IMG/VR virus record: IMGVR_UViG_3300029268_000036
Location: 1-43,708 of that record
Origin: a virus
Length of the DNA: 43,708 nucleotides
Reading direction: 5' to 3' (one strand)
Made by a program: the position numbers and the translations under genes. Under the pieces are notes generated by a model. It saw only the letters and a program-made list of their open reading frames with translations, had not been told where the DNA came from and ran no database searches. Shown piece by piece: positions 16,029-25,062 of the stretch; position 1 is the stretch's first letter, and every line of letters begins with the position of its first letter.

Positions 16029-18755
16029 CTAAATTTTTCTTCCTAACAGAATCGTATCCAAAATACCAGAATAAAATCCACTTTGTAGAACACCTCGTAA
16101 AATGTTCTTTTTTGGATTTGAAAAAGCTAATCCTAAGACCCAACTTTCTTTTTCTGGAACTGTAAGAACACTATATAACATTGGTTGAACTTTATCTCTA
16201 TTTGAATATAATCTCCACTTTCTAGCACCATACCACATTAATTGGGCAACAATAACTTCAAAATGAACATGATGAACAAATCTTGATGATGCATAAACTT
16301 TGTAGAGATTATTTACTAAATCAACATGAGACATATTTTTATCACGGATGTGAAGAAGGGCGGATGCTGTCGATAGATCACCAATTATATCCATCTGTCT
16401 TAAGTTATGAACATCCGATTGATGTCCTTTTGCTTGGGCTACACCAGAAGTGTGGAAAGTTCTTAAAACTAGCTGTGTTCCAATTTCTCCTAAAGCTTGC
16501 GCTGCTAAAATTCCAACATATCTACTATTACAGACTCTCCACAAATCACCATAACATTTATTACAAATTTTTTCGCTCAAACAATAAATTGGTGATCTAA
16601 CTTTTATATGTCTCCCAACAATATCTTTACACACTTCTTTTGTAATCATTTCTTCTTTTTCAGTATCAGGATTAAACCACCATCTTAACAATAATGTTTG
16701 AGCCTTTTTTAAATTCTCAACATAAACAGGTAGATATTCCTTACACCCACAATCATCAAGATCTGCATCTTTTTGTAAATTTGCACATGTAAAAATAAGT
16801 TTTCTTGAAAGATACCCTGATGCTCCTGTATTTATTGCAACATCCAATAATCCTTTTCTACATCCATATGCAGATAAGAAAAATTCTTCATGAGACAATC
16901 CTTCAATAAGACTACTTTTTATTGGTGTTGTTATAATTGCACCTTCAAAATTTGCAATATATCCTCTAGAAAGAATTATTTGTCTAGCCTGATCCCAGCT
17001 TCCTCTTGCACCAGAATCTATTAAGTATGAATATTTAAATTCTTTTCTCAAAATAGCTTCTGTCTCTTTACTAGAAATGGCATCAACTTGATCTTTCATT
17101 GTTTCTTTTGAATATATATTATCTCTTTCTTTTCTAACTTCTGATGATATAATATTTTCTAATGAAAGAGAACAACCAAAAATTGTTGAATATTTAAATC
17201 CTTCATCTTTTATTGAATCTAAAACTTTGATGGTTACAGTTTTATCAAATTTTTCTGTTACATCATTAAGAATTTCTAATAACTCATTTTTTCTAATGAC
17301 CATATTTACTAGAGGATATTCCTGAGGTAAACAATCATTGAATATTTTCATTCCTCTCGTTACTTCAACCCCTTTACACATAACTTTGATGTTTAAGTCT
17401 GGGATCATTTCATTTGTAAGAAAATAAATACCCAAAATAATATCTTGACTAGGAATTTGTGTTAATGTTCGGTTTGTTGCATTAAATAAATTTACAGAGG
17501 GTAAAAATTTCTCATGAACCTCTTTTTGAGATTCTTTTGATAGTGGTAGATAAACTGCCATCTGATCTCCATCAAAATCAGCATTAAATCCAAAACATGA
17601 TAGTGGATGTATTTTTATTGTATTTCCTAGTCCAACTTTAATTTTAAATCCCATTAAACTCAATCTGTGCAATGAAGGTTGTCTGTTTAATAAACATGTC
17701 TCATCCTCAACAATTTCTTCACAGAGTGGTAACAATGAAGGATCTGACATTTCAGAACACTGATCCACATATTCAATTGCATTATTCATAAATTTGAATC
17801 GTTCATGTTCAATTAATTTTTTTGCAATTTGAAGTTTAAATAACTCCAAAACCATTGGGTATGGTAAGCAACATTCATCAAAATTCAATAATGGATCCGG
17901 TGTTATTACAGCTCTTCCAGAAAAATCAATTCTTTTTCCAAGTATGTGTTTTCTTATCAATCCTTCCTTTTTTGAAATTTTTGATAAAATATATTCATAT
18001 ATTGAAAAAATTTCTCTCTGAACTAATTTAAAATAAAAATAAAATAATCTTTTATCCCTTTGAATATCAAATAATGTACTTCTCATTTCTTCTGTTTTTG
18101 TCAAAATTGTTACATATGAACGATTAAACGGATCTGTAATTGATGGTTGATCTGATTTTGTTGATTTTGATGTAGGTCTAAGATCGGGAGGAAGTACAAT
18201 TACATCTTGTATCAAAAGTTTATCAATATTGTCTTTTACAAATTTCCACGATGGGGCATCTTGGAGGTCTTCAGCCATTTGTGTGACGATTTTAAGAATT
18301 GCTTCATCTTTTTCGTATTTCTTAAAAATTGATGAAGAATATTTTTCACTATGGTCGTCACTTACATAATAGGCGTTTGTTTGTGTATTTACATATAATG
18401 CAGATTTATCGCTTTTCAATAATGTATCAATATGTCTTTTTAATTCTTTTCCCCCCAACCAGACAATCAAATCATAAAAAATTGGATTTATAACTTTAAA
18501 AGGAAGATGAATTCTTGCAAATCTTCTTCTTCTTTCAATACTTTTTGCTACATCCACACCACACAATTTACATTTATCAACACCAGATGATGATCCATAA
18601 TACGTTCCGCATTGACAAGTATAGTTTTTTACAGGCCCAAAAATTTGTTCAGAAAGAATTCCTTCTGAATGGAACTTTCTACGAGTTATTACATTTTTTG
18701 ATTTAACTTCAGGTAAATCTTTGCAAAATTCAGTGATGTCTAATAATACTGGCAT
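16029..18755 (-). CDS. rpoC-like: RNA polymerase beta-prime subunit, pair 1
   Basis: A 908-residue beta-prime subunit holding the catalytic NADFDGDQMA motif (about residues 388-397), whose three Asp bind the active-site magnesium. The N-terminal zinc ribbon is intact (C47, C49, C62, C65, in EQIFGPVKNYTCQCG). Other motifs are L-G-K-R-I-D-F-S-G-R-A-V, LLNRQPSLHRL, GARGSWDQARQ, the second zinc site (CGC...CNKCYG) and the trigger-loop region GEIGTQLVLRTFHTSG. All are close to bacterial RpoC, but the protein is about 500 residues shorter than E. coli's, lacking most lineage inserts. AAGGAGG precedes the ATG. It leads the pair-1 operon, and two small genes lie upstream. Confidence 0.95.
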   Translation of the reverse strand: MPVLLDITEFCKDLPEVKSKNVITRRKFHSEGILSEQIFGPVKNYTCQCGTYYGSSSGVDKCKLCGVDVAKSIERRRRFARIHLPFKVINPIFYDLIVWLGGKELKRHIDTLLKSDKSALYVNTQTNAYYVSDDHSEKYSSSIFKKYEKDEAILKIVTQMAEDLQDAPSWKFVKDNIDKLLIQDVIVLPPDLRPTSKSTKSDQPSITDPFNRSYVTILTKTEEMRSTLFDIQRDKRLFYFYFKLVQREIFSIYEYILSKISKKEGLIRKHILGKRIDFSGRAVITPDPLLNFDECCLPYPMVLELFKLQIAKKLIEHERFKFMNNAIEYVDQCSEMSDPSLLPLCEEIVEDETCLLNRQPSLHRLSLMGFKIKVGLGNTIKIHPLSCFGFNADFDGDQMAVYLPLSKESQKEVHEKFLPSVNLFNATNRTLTQIPSQDIILGIYFLTNEMIPDLNIKVMCKGVEVTRGMKIFNDCLPQEYPLVNMVIRKNELLEILNDVTEKFDKTVTIKVLDSIKDEGFKYSTIFGCSLSLENIISSEVRKERDNIYSKETMKDQVDAISSKETEAILRKEFKYSYLIDSGARGSWDQARQIILSRGYIANFEGAIITTPIKSSLIEGLSHEEFFLSAYGCRKGLLDVAINTGASGYLSRKLIFTCANLQKDADLDDCGCKEYLPVYVENLKKAQTLLLRWWFNPDTEKEEMITKEVCKDIVGRHIKVRSPIYCLSEKICNKCYGDLWRVCNSRYVGILAAQALGEIGTQLVLRTFHTSGVAQAKGHQSDVHNLRQMDIIGDLSTASALLHIRDKNMSHVDLVNNLYKVYASSRFVHHVHFEVIVAQLMWYGARKWRLYSNRDKVQPMLYSVLTVPEKESWVLGLAFSNPKKNILRGVLQSGFYSGILDTILLGRKI

Positions 18756-18770
18756 CTGTGCCCTCCTTTT

Positions 18771-18986
18771 TTAAAGCTGGTTTTTGATTTTCACTAGGGC
18801 TGACATAAGTTCTTCTTGAATTATTCTTCTCATTTCTTCCCTTAAAGCATCAACAATTGATTTAACATCTTTTTTAGAAATTTCACCAAACTCATTCAGA
18901 ATTTTTGTTTTTTGTTTGGTCAAAATTTCTAAAAGTAATCCTTCAACTGATGTTTTTTTTGTCGCTTCTTCATTTTCTAGTGACAT
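18771..18986 (-). CDS. small helical protein
   Basis: A 71-residue charged, probably coiled-coil protein (KKDVKSIVDALREEMRRII). AAGGAG lies 7 bases upstream of the ATG. It lies 2 bases after another 71-residue gene and 15 bases before beta-prime-1, so it is in the polymerase operon. A role as a small polymerase-associated factor is possible from position, but I see no known motif. Confidence 0.65.
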   Translation of the reverse strand: MSLENEEATKKTSVEGLLLEILTKQKTKILNEFGEISKKDVKSIVDALREEMRRIIQEELMSALVKIKNQL

Positions 18987-18988
18987 AA

Positions 18989-19204
18989 CTATTCTCCTTC
19001 TTTTGTTTCATTTTCGATAGATGCTTCTTTATCATATTCATCAATAATGTCAAGAACTTTTTCTTTAGATTCATTAAAAAATTCTTCAATTCTTGTTAAC
19101 CCTAGCTTAGATAATTTATCAACAACAGTTGTTGATATTGTTGACACACCATCAATTGTTACTTCAGTTATTTCTTTTGCAACTTGTCTTGTGTCATCTC
19201 TCAT
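18989..19204 (-). CDS. small acidic protein
   Basis: A 71-residue protein with a Thr/Val-rich first half (VTIDGVSTISTTVVDKL) and an acidic tail (EYDKEASIENETKEGE). GAGGTGGGGAT precedes the ATG, and the start overlaps the end of the WYL_2-like gene by 11 bases, indicating coupled translation. Unknown function; part of the small-gene run leading into RNA polymerase pair 1. Confidence 0.65.
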   Translation of the reverse strand: MRDDTRQVAKEITEVTIDGVSTISTTVVDKLSKLGLTRIEEFFNESKEKVLDIIDEYDKEASIENETKEGE

Positions 19205-19535
19205 ATCCCCACCTCGCGTCTTTATCGAATTCTTTTTTGTCTAACATAACTTCATACTTAACATTTTTTGAGATTATAAATTGTGTATTCTCTACAGGTA
19301 TACTTCTCCATCCAGCTTTTTCAACATCATATACTCTAAGAATATTTTTCTTTATCATACTAAGAATATTTTCTAATTTAACATCCTTAGGTCGATGTTC
19401 TGCTGGTATTCTTGAAAAATTCAGTGTACATTTCATGAATCTTTCAGTTCCATCTTTTTTAATAAAATAAATAGAAACAACGTCTCCTTCCTTTATTTTT
19501 TTCAAAAGATCAATTGCACTTGTTATTCTTTGCAT
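19194..19535 (-). CDS. WYL_2-like SH3 beta-barrel protein
   Basis: A 113-residue protein matching the small Sm/SH3-barrel domain seen in many phages (Pfam WYL_2). It has F-I-K-K-D-G-T-E-R-F-M-K-C-T-L (about residues 23-37), I-L-R-V-Y-D-V and G-W-R-S-I-P-V-E. Such domains usually bind RNA or small ligands; the exact role is unknown. The start 19533-19535 is preferred to an in-frame ATG five codons upstream because GGAG lies 9 bases before it. It overlaps the 3' end of the 52-residue membrane protein gene by 26 bases. Confidence 0.65.
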   Translation of the reverse strand: MQRITSAIDLLKKIKEGDVVSIYFIKKDGTERFMKCTLNFSRIPAEHRPKDVKLENILSMIKKNILRVYDVEKAGWRSIPVENTQFIISKNVKYEVMLDKKEFDKDARWGYER

Positions 19536-19668
19536 TTTTTTTATCTCCATTATTGTAGTATAGTGGTCTGCCTTTTTCGTCTTCTTCTATATGGGCTCCC
19601 TTCAGAAAAGCAATCACTAATATAAAGAGAAATGCCCACAGACCTCCAAAAAGTAATAAATATTTCAT
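19510..19668 (-). CDS. 52-residue membrane protein
   Basis: A short gene with AGGAGAGG 4-5 bases before ATG. The first 22 residues form a membrane span (KYLLLFGGLWAFLFILVIAFL), followed by an acidic then basic soluble tail ending in Cys-Asn. It overlaps the following WYL_2-like gene by 26 bases, and that gene's ribosome-binding site lies inside it, so translation is likely coupled. Function is unknown. Confidence 0.7.
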   Translation of the reverse strand: MKYLLLFGGLWAFLFILVIAFLKGAHIEEDEKGRPLYYNNGDKKNAKNNKCN

Positions 19669-19678
19669 ACACCTCTCC

Positions 19679-19990
19679 TCATAAAATTAAAGATGAATTA
19701 ACAATTTTAATAGATCCTGTCACGGTTGAAAAGAACTGCTCCAATTCTGGAGATGGATCAAAAGGGTCAACCATTATTTTACTTTTATTAATATGATATG
19801 CAATATTTTGTTTATTCAAAACTGCTGGAATTGGTGTATATGTTAATTTATTATTTTCATTCATAGTCATATTCAAAATGAATGGATTTTCAACAGCATA
19901 AAATGAATCCTCAATCCCAGTCTCATTTTGAAAGTTTTTGATATCACCAATTATTGTAGTAAACCCATCAACAATAAATACTTTTACCAT
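19679..19990 (-). CDS. small protein, possible Sm-like barrel
   Basis: A 103-residue protein starting at the ATG 19988-19990 with GGAG seven bases upstream; a longer open frame exists but lacks a binding site. The pattern VFIVDGFTTIIGDIKN... then ENPFILNM... and a C-terminal P-S-P-E-L-E-Q-F-F resembles small phage Sm/SH3-like proteins with a conserved E-N-P motif. This is a weak resemblance. It lies between the SbcCD-like gene and the 52-residue membrane protein. Confidence 0.6.
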   Translation of the reverse strand: MVKVFIVDGFTTIIGDIKNFQNETGIEDSFYAVENPFILNMTMNENNKLTYTPIPAVLNKQNIAYHINKSKIMVDPFDPSPELEQFFSTVTGSIKIVNSSLIL

Positions 19991-20009
19991 GTTTTTCTCC
20001 TTTTTATTT

Positions 20010-23000
20010 TTATAACTTATAAATTTCATCAGCTTCAATTTGATCGATATGTCTATGTGAAATTATATTGATGCTTTGATTTCCAACCATTTTTCTCAAC
20101 ATATCACTAACATAACTAATGTTACGCTCATCAAGAGTATCAAAAATTTCATCCAATAAAATAATATTCATAGACATATTTTGTATATAACTTTGTAAAT
20201 CTCTTAATGTGAAAATTGTAGCTATATCAACTACCCTTGTTTGCCCACCAGATAATTGTTTTCTCATATTTGCTTTTGTAACTGTATCTAAAACGTTAAC
20301 TGATATCTTATCTCTTATATTTCCTCCTTTTGTTTGAGATAACGTATCAAATGAAACTTGATATCTTTCACCGATTTGTTTCAAATAATATGAAATTCTT
20401 TGATTCATAAATGGAATTGCTTCATCAATTAACATTGACGGAATTCCCGACATTGAAAATCCTATTTTCCAAAATTCATAAACTGTAGTTGACTCTTTTA
20501 GTCCATTCTTTTCTTCTTCTAAAACAGAAAATTTTCCATTCAACTTTTCCAGTTTATCAATCATGTCGCTAACTAAAGTATCGTCAAATTCTCTTGTCAT
20601 TGTTTCTTCAAGTTTTCCAGCTAATAAAGAAATTTGAGAAATAAAATTATTCAAATCTTTTTCTTTTTCTTCTTTTTCTTCTTTCTTTGTTTCTACTTCT
20701 TCTATGTCTACCTGCAGTTTCTCTATCTTTAATTTATATATATCCTCATCAGCCGAATACCTGGAAATTATTTCTTTTGTTTTGGCTTCAAGAATTGAAT
20801 CAACTTTATCCAATGCATTTTCAATCTTCAAATCAATTGATTCAATCTCAGCATCTTTTTCTTCTGTTATCAACTTTTTCTTTTTTAAATAATTTTCTTC
20901 TTTTTCAATTTGTTTCTTTTGTGCTTTTTTATACAATATATTATTATCTGTATGACTATCATTTAGCGCCAATAATTCCTCATTTTTAGAAGAAAGTTTT
21001 TCAAGTGTTTCTTCAAGAATTTTTTCAATATTCTTTCGATGCTCTTCACCAACAACTTGTTTACAAGCAAAACATATTACAACTTCTTTTGATAAATCTT
21101 CTTTTAGAGATTCTGATGAATGAATTAAGTTCAAAATATCAGTGCTAATAGCTGTAGTTTTATTATTGAGGTCAGTTAAAATAGCTTCGTATTTTGAACA
21201 TTCCGAAGAAAGTAATTCAACATTTTTAACTCTTTCTTGCAAAAGATTATTTAAAAGATTCATTTTTTCAGACACTATAGATGTTTTTTTGTCTCCTAAA
21301 GTTTTTTCAATTTCACTTTTCTTTAATAGGCATCTATTTGTAAATTCTGTAATTTCTGTGTTTTTATCTTTTACAATTTGATTTTTCTTCGATGTTACAG
21401 CATTCTTCTCTTTTTCTAACTCAACAATATCTTTATCAATTGTTGATGAATATTTTTTTAACTCCTTCTCTAGTTCAGCTTTTTTAATCTTTAAATCTGA
21501 AATAGCTACATTGATTGCTTCAGCATCTTCTTTTTTCTTCTTGTTAAATATTCTTTTCTTTAATTCTAAATCTTCAAGTTTTTCTGTGTATTCAGAAATA
21601 ATTTCTGTTTTTGCTGAAATTTCATTCTCAATACTAGTTAGTCTTGATTGTATATTTTTTAATGTTTCACTAGTAAATGAATAATAATCATCATATTTAT
21701 CAAGTTGTAATACTTTTCTAAAGATATCTTTTTGTTCAGAATCAGTTAGATCGGTAAAGAATGTTGTAACTTTTTGACCATACAACAAAAGGTTTCCAAA
21801 TAGTTTTTGAGGAATAAAAATGGTTTCAATTTCAGGAACAACTTCTCGATGTCCTTTTTTGATGAGTTCATCGTCTTTATATAAATAGACATTGTTTCCA
21901 TGTTTTGTATGATTAGTGTATCTATCAACCCTATACTTTGATCCATTTGTTTCAAATTCAACATAAGTATGACAATTTTTTCCGACTTTATTATTTACAA
22001 CATCTTCACCTTTTAATCCTTCAGGAGTTGTGCCATAAAAAGTATATGGAATACATCCAAAAATTGTTGATTTTCCTTTTCCATTTTCCCCTGTTACTAA
22101 TGAAATTTTTCCATTTTCAAATTGATATGACATTTCATCAAAATAACATTTGTAGTTTTCCATTCCAACTTTTATAAAGTTAATATCGAGTTTGGATGTA
22201 TATGTTTTTGTGACATGTGTTCCAACTGCATTATTTAAAATCCACAAACCTACTCTTAAATATTCGTCTAAAGATGATTCCTGGATTTCAGAGATCTCGA
22301 GATATTTTTTTAATTTTTCCTCTTCAGACATTGATGAATCTATACCTCTATTGGTAATATCTTTTTCTGTTTTATCAATTATGATAAAACTTTCATTAAT
22401 GTCTGAAACAATAACATTATCTTGTTTGCATAACTTAATTTCATTTCCTTCTTTTTTAAGCTTTTCAGCAAGTTTCAAAACTTCTTTTTTATTTTCTTTT
22501 GTTAAATCAAACTGATAAAACTTTTTATACCCTGTTGTAGGAATACTTTCAACATTATCTGTTTCTGTATCAAGAATTATAAATCTTTTTTCATCTTCTC
22601 TTTCGCCCCAATCTTCTTGAATTGGTGACCCAACATAAGTTACATTTCCAACTGTTTGAGGTTTGTGGTAATGTGATAAGAAACAATGTTTATATTTAGA
22701 AACATCTTTAAGACCAATGTCTGAAACAATTGAAATCCCACTATTTAATGCCCCTTCATTTAGTCCTAGATGCCCAATAAGAAAGTCTGCTCCTTTTGGG
22801 GGATTCTTAATTTCTTCATTCATCTTTTCTGGATGCCAGGGAACAAAATAAAGATTGTTAACTAATGTTGCTTCATGAAACATTTTAACATTTGGTTCAT
22901 TATCTAAACATTTCAATGCAGTAACACCATTTCCAGACCTGCTAGACATATCATGATTACCAGAAATAATATAGAAAGTTATATTTGTGTTGTTTCGAAT

Positions 23001-23219
23001 GAAATCAAGGAAAAAACTTTGTGCTAGTACATGAAGTATTGACTTATTGTGAAAAACATCACCCCCTATGATAATATTAGGGATATTGTTTTTTGATGCA
23101 AATTCAACCATATTTTTAAGAGCATTTCCAGTATAAAATAATTTTTCTGGTAATCCTTCTATCATATTTTCTGAATTTGTGGCAGAAAGATGTAGATCAC
23201 CAGTGATTATATATTTCAT
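20010..23219 (-). CDS. 46/47: fused Mre11-Rad50 recombination nuclease (gp47-gp46 type)
   Basis: One 1069-residue chain holds both halves of the SbcCD/gp46-gp47 complex, which resects DNA ends for recombination-dependent replication. Residues 1-220 are the Mre11-type phosphoesterase: GDLHLS (7-12), GGDVFH (52-57), SGNHD (86-90), GHLG, H-Y-H-K and GSP. Residues about 345 onward are the Rad50-type ATPase: Walker A TGENGKGKST (376-385), a long Lys/Glu coiled coil with a zinc-hook CFAC (near 715), signature LSGGQ (near 988), Walker B ILLDE (near 1019) and a C-terminal I-S-H-R. AAGGAG lies 6 bases before ATG. It overlaps no neighbour and follows the UvsW-like helicase directly. In T4 the two halves are separate genes; no frameshift or internal stop is needed here. 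Confidence 0.93.
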   Translation of the reverse strand: MKYIITGDLHLSATNSENMIEGLPEKLFYTGNALKNMVEFASKNNIPNIIIGGDVFHNKSILHVLAQSFFLDFIRNNTNITFYIISGNHDMSSRSGNGVTALKCLDNEPNVKMFHEATLVNNLYFVPWHPEKMNEEIKNPPKGADFLIGHLGLNEGALNSGISIVSDIGLKDVSKYKHCFLSHYHKPQTVGNVTYVGSPIQEDWGEREDEKRFIILDTETDNVESIPTTGYKKFYQFDLTKENKKEVLKLAEKLKKEGNEIKLCKQDNVIVSDINESFIIIDKTEKDITNRGIDSSMSEEEKLKKYLEISEIQESSLDEYLRVGLWILNNAVGTHVTKTYTSKLDINFIKVGMENYKCYFDEMSYQFENGKISLVTGENGKGKSTIFGCIPYTFYGTTPEGLKGEDVVNNKVGKNCHTYVEFETNGSKYRVDRYTNHTKHGNNVYLYKDDELIKKGHREVVPEIETIFIPQKLFGNLLLYGQKVTTFFTDLTDSEQKDIFRKVLQLDKYDDYYSFTSETLKNIQSRLTSIENEISAKTEIISEYTEKLEDLELKKRIFNKKKKEDAEAINVAISDLKIKKAELEKELKKYSSTIDKDIVELEKEKNAVTSKKNQIVKDKNTEITEFTNRCLLKKSEIEKTLGDKKTSIVSEKMNLLNNLLQERVKNVELLSSECSKYEAILTDLNNKTTAISTDILNLIHSSESLKEDLSKEVVICFACKQVVGEEHRKNIEKILEETLEKLSSKNEELLALNDSHTDNNILYKKAQKKQIEKEENYLKKKKLITEEKDAEIESIDLKIENALDKVDSILEAKTKEIISRYSADEDIYKLKIEKLQVDIEEVETKKEEKEEKEKDLNNFISQISLLAGKLEETMTREFDDTLVSDMIDKLEKLNGKFSVLEEEKNGLKESTTVYEFWKIGFSMSGIPSMLIDEAIPFMNQRISYYLKQIGERYQVSFDTLSQTKGGNIRDKISVNVLDTVTKANMRKQLSGGQTRVVDIATIFTLRDLQSYIQNMSMNIILLDEIFDTLDERNISYVSDMLRKMVGNQSINIISHRHIDQIEADEIYKL

Positions 23220-23220
23220 C

Positions 23221-24645
23221 TTATTCTCCTTTCAAAATTTTTTTCGCTTGTTCCACAGAAATAATTTCTAGTTTCATATCATCTGTAAATCTTAAAAATT
23301 GAACATTCCATCCTTTTGATTCGTAGAATTTGATTCTATTTTTTGCTGAAAATCTTACTTGTTGTTCATCAATATCTACAATATCAATGATTATAGGTAT
23401 CTTTTTTCCTTCATCAGTTCTCACAATTCTACCGGACAATTGTTCAATATTTCTAACTGGTGATCCTAAAATAAGACAATCCTGAGATTTGCAATCAACA
23501 CCATCTCTAACTTTTTGTGTTGTTGCAAAAATCAATTTTGATTTTAATTTATCATTCTTTGCTGATTCTATGAATAAAGATTTATCCTCAGTTTTTGACT
23601 GATTGTGTAATAACTCAAGAACATTTTTTCTATCAGAAACATAAATAATATTTCTGTCTTCTCTTACAAATTTTTCAATAAGAGAATGACTAAGTCTCAT
23701 AAATCTTTCAGATTTTCTTAACATATTTAAATATCTTGCTTTGTTTAGTTGACCATTCCAATAAACATATTTTCTTGTTTTTGATGTAACAATTCCATAC
23801 CTTGTTAATATAATTGTTACTCTTGCATCCATTACTGTTGCGTCACCTTTAGCGATATAAACTTCACCGAGATGATGCCTTATTATATCTGTGTTTCCAT
23901 CAAATCTGTATGGTGTTGCACTAAACCCAAAAACTCTTTTGGAAGGCATCCAAATTGAACATTCAGCAAAAGTTGGTGCCCCAACACTTGTATGAACTTC
24001 GTCAGCTATAAATATACCAATATTAGCTTTATATAATTCAGTTAAAAATTCTTTTTTATTTCTTCTTAACAATGATGTGAATGTTTGGTCTGTTGTAACA
24101 ATAACTGACTTTGTTAAATCATCTTTAAATGTTTTAGATGTTAATCTTGCAATGTCATCTTTTTCAAGATTCGTAAATGCAAGAAATCCTTGAGGTTTAT
24201 TTGGTTCACCTGGACCTATCCATTGATCGACAAGATTATCCCGGTGAACCAAAATTAGTGTTTTTTTCTTTAAAATAGAAGTTACATGAACACCGACAAC
24301 GGTTTTACCACTACCAGGTTGAGCTTGAATTATTCCTTTATTATTTGATAACATGAATTTTACTGCATCAATTTGAAGAGTATCTCTAAGAATTATATTT
24401 GATTCAATTTTTATATCTTCACCATCAGATATATCATCAACAACCGTTGCCCCAATTTTTTCAACTGGATAAAATCTAGGAACTATCAATTCATTATCTG
24501 TTTCAACAAAAAACTTCAAAGTTATTAAATTCACACCTGTATAATCTTTTGATATACGAGTTAAATCTCGTTTCATATCAATATAAAAATTTTCATTAGA
24601 ATATGTTTTTGGGATAATGATTCCAGATTTTCTTGAAAACTTCAA
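23221..24645 (-). CDS. uvsW: SF2 helicase, UvsW-like, TTG start
   Basis: A 474-residue superfamily-2 helicase. It has Walker A QPGSGKT (about residues 106-112), motif Ia L-V-H-R-D-N, motif II A-D-E-V-H, motif III F-S-A-T-P-Y and motif VI Q-L-S-G-R-I-V-R. The order and DEVH box match UvsW/XPB-type enzymes that remodel replication forks and R-loops. Translation probably starts at TTG (24643-24645), because AGGAGG lies 6 bases upstream; the first ATG is about 23 codons later without such a site. The gene starts 9 bases after a small gene and stops one base before the Mre11-Rad50 gene, in keeping with a shared role in recombination-driven replication. Confidence 0.85.
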   Translation of the reverse strand: MKFSRKSGIIIPKTYSNENFYIDMKRDLTRISKDYTGVNLITLKFFVETDNELIVPRFYPVEKIGATVVDDISDGEDIKIESNIILRDTLQIDAVKFMLSNNKGIIQAQPGSGKTVVGVHVTSILKKKTLILVHRDNLVDQWIGPGEPNKPQGFLAFTNLEKDDIARLTSKTFKDDLTKSVIVTTDQTFTSLLRRNKKEFLTELYKANIGIFIADEVHTSVGAPTFAECSIWMPSKRVFGFSATPYRFDGNTDIIRHHLGEVYIAKGDATVMDARVTIILTRYGIVTSKTRKYVYWNGQLNKARYLNMLRKSERFMRLSHSLIEKFVREDRNIIYVSDRKNVLELLHNQSKTEDKSLFIESAKNDKLKSKLIFATTQKVRDGVDCKSQDCLILGSPVRNIEQLSGRIVRTDEGKKIPIIIDIVDIDEQQVRFSAKNRIKFYESKGWNVQFLRFTDDMKLEIISVEQAKKILKGE

Positions 24646-24654
24646 GGAATCCTC

Positions 24655-24831
24655 CTAATAAACTATTTTTGGATTATAACATTTTTCAAATGCTTTTTTA
24701 GTTTGTTTAATTTTTTCTAAAAGACTTCTTTGATCATTTTTATCTTCCATACAAACTATATGTTTTGCAACATCTTTTAAAGATTTTCTCAATTCTACTT
24801 TTTTCTCATATTGTGCTCTAAATTCGCTCAT
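24655..24831 (-). CDS. 58-residue charged protein
   Basis: A small gene with GAGGGG upstream of its ATG. The product is helical, lysine-rich and possibly coiled-coil (YEKKVELRKSLKDVAKHIV), with two Cys. Its ATG overlaps the stop of the 27-codon gene before it (ATGA), and its stop lies next to the ribosome-binding site of the UvsW-like gene. Function is unknown. Confidence 0.6.
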   Translation of the reverse strand: MSEFRAQYEKKVELRKSLKDVAKHIVCMEDKNDQRSLLEKIKQTKKAFEKCYNPKIVY

Positions 24832-24911
24832 GACTTTCCCCTCTTCTTTATTTTATTTTTAATAAAATCGATGATATCTTCCCAAATTAACATCAGTCTG
24901 ATCTCATTCAT
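24828..24911 (-). CDS. 27-residue peptide, overlapping neighbours
   Basis: A tiny gene with AAGGAG 8 bases before its ATG, encoding a hydrophobic-then-basic helix (MLIWEDIIDFIKNKIKKRG). It overlaps the end of the 50-codon gene and the start of the 58-codon gene (ATGA), forming a coupled chain. An amphipathic membrane-binding helix is plausible. The call rests on the ribosome-binding site and overlaps. Confidence 0.45.
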   Translation of the reverse strand: MNEIRLMLIWEDIIDFIKNKIKKRGKS

Positions 24912-25056
24912 TAAAATTTCTCCTTCCTCCTCTTATGATATAACCAATAATGAAACCTATCATAAACATAGAAATTGGTTGGCTTGTTCGTATAAATAAC
25001 ATAGCTATTAGAAAAATACAAATACAAATTGCTAATTCAATGAATTCTTTTTTCAT
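24904..25056 (-). CDS. 50-residue two-span membrane protein
   Basis: A small gene with GAGGTG about 7 bases before ATG. Two hydrophobic spans (residues about 6-22 and 28-41: LAICICIFLIAMLFI, then SMFMIGFIIGYII) are separated by a short polar turn and end in an R-G-G-R-R tail. The gap between queD and the UvsW-like gene is filled by this and the two following tiny genes. Function is unknown. Confidence 0.65.
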   Translation of the reverse strand: MKKEFIELAICICIFLIAMLFIRTSQPISMFMIGFIIGYIIRGGRRNFNE

Positions 25057-25062
25057 AATTAA

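Noticed and set aside
16021-16143. Overlap of RNA polymerase beta-1 into beta-prime-1 (41 extra codons)
   Set aside because: AGGAGG lies just before the ATG at 16018-16020, and the extra residues look like antisense-free frame noise within beta-prime-1. The two genes are taken as separated by 8 bases.
20687-22515. Plus-strand and alternative minus frames inside the Mre11-Rad50 gene (for example 21746-21964)
   Set aside because: They are shadows of the long coiled-coil coding sequence; none has a ribosome-binding site or motif.
24991-24998. TATAAATA, the T4 late-promoter sequence, on the plus strand
   Set aside because: It faces the wrong way for all genes here and lies inside a coding frame; such octamers are expected by chance in AT-rich DNA. 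The one in the hairpin at 32100-32107 was rejected for the same reason.
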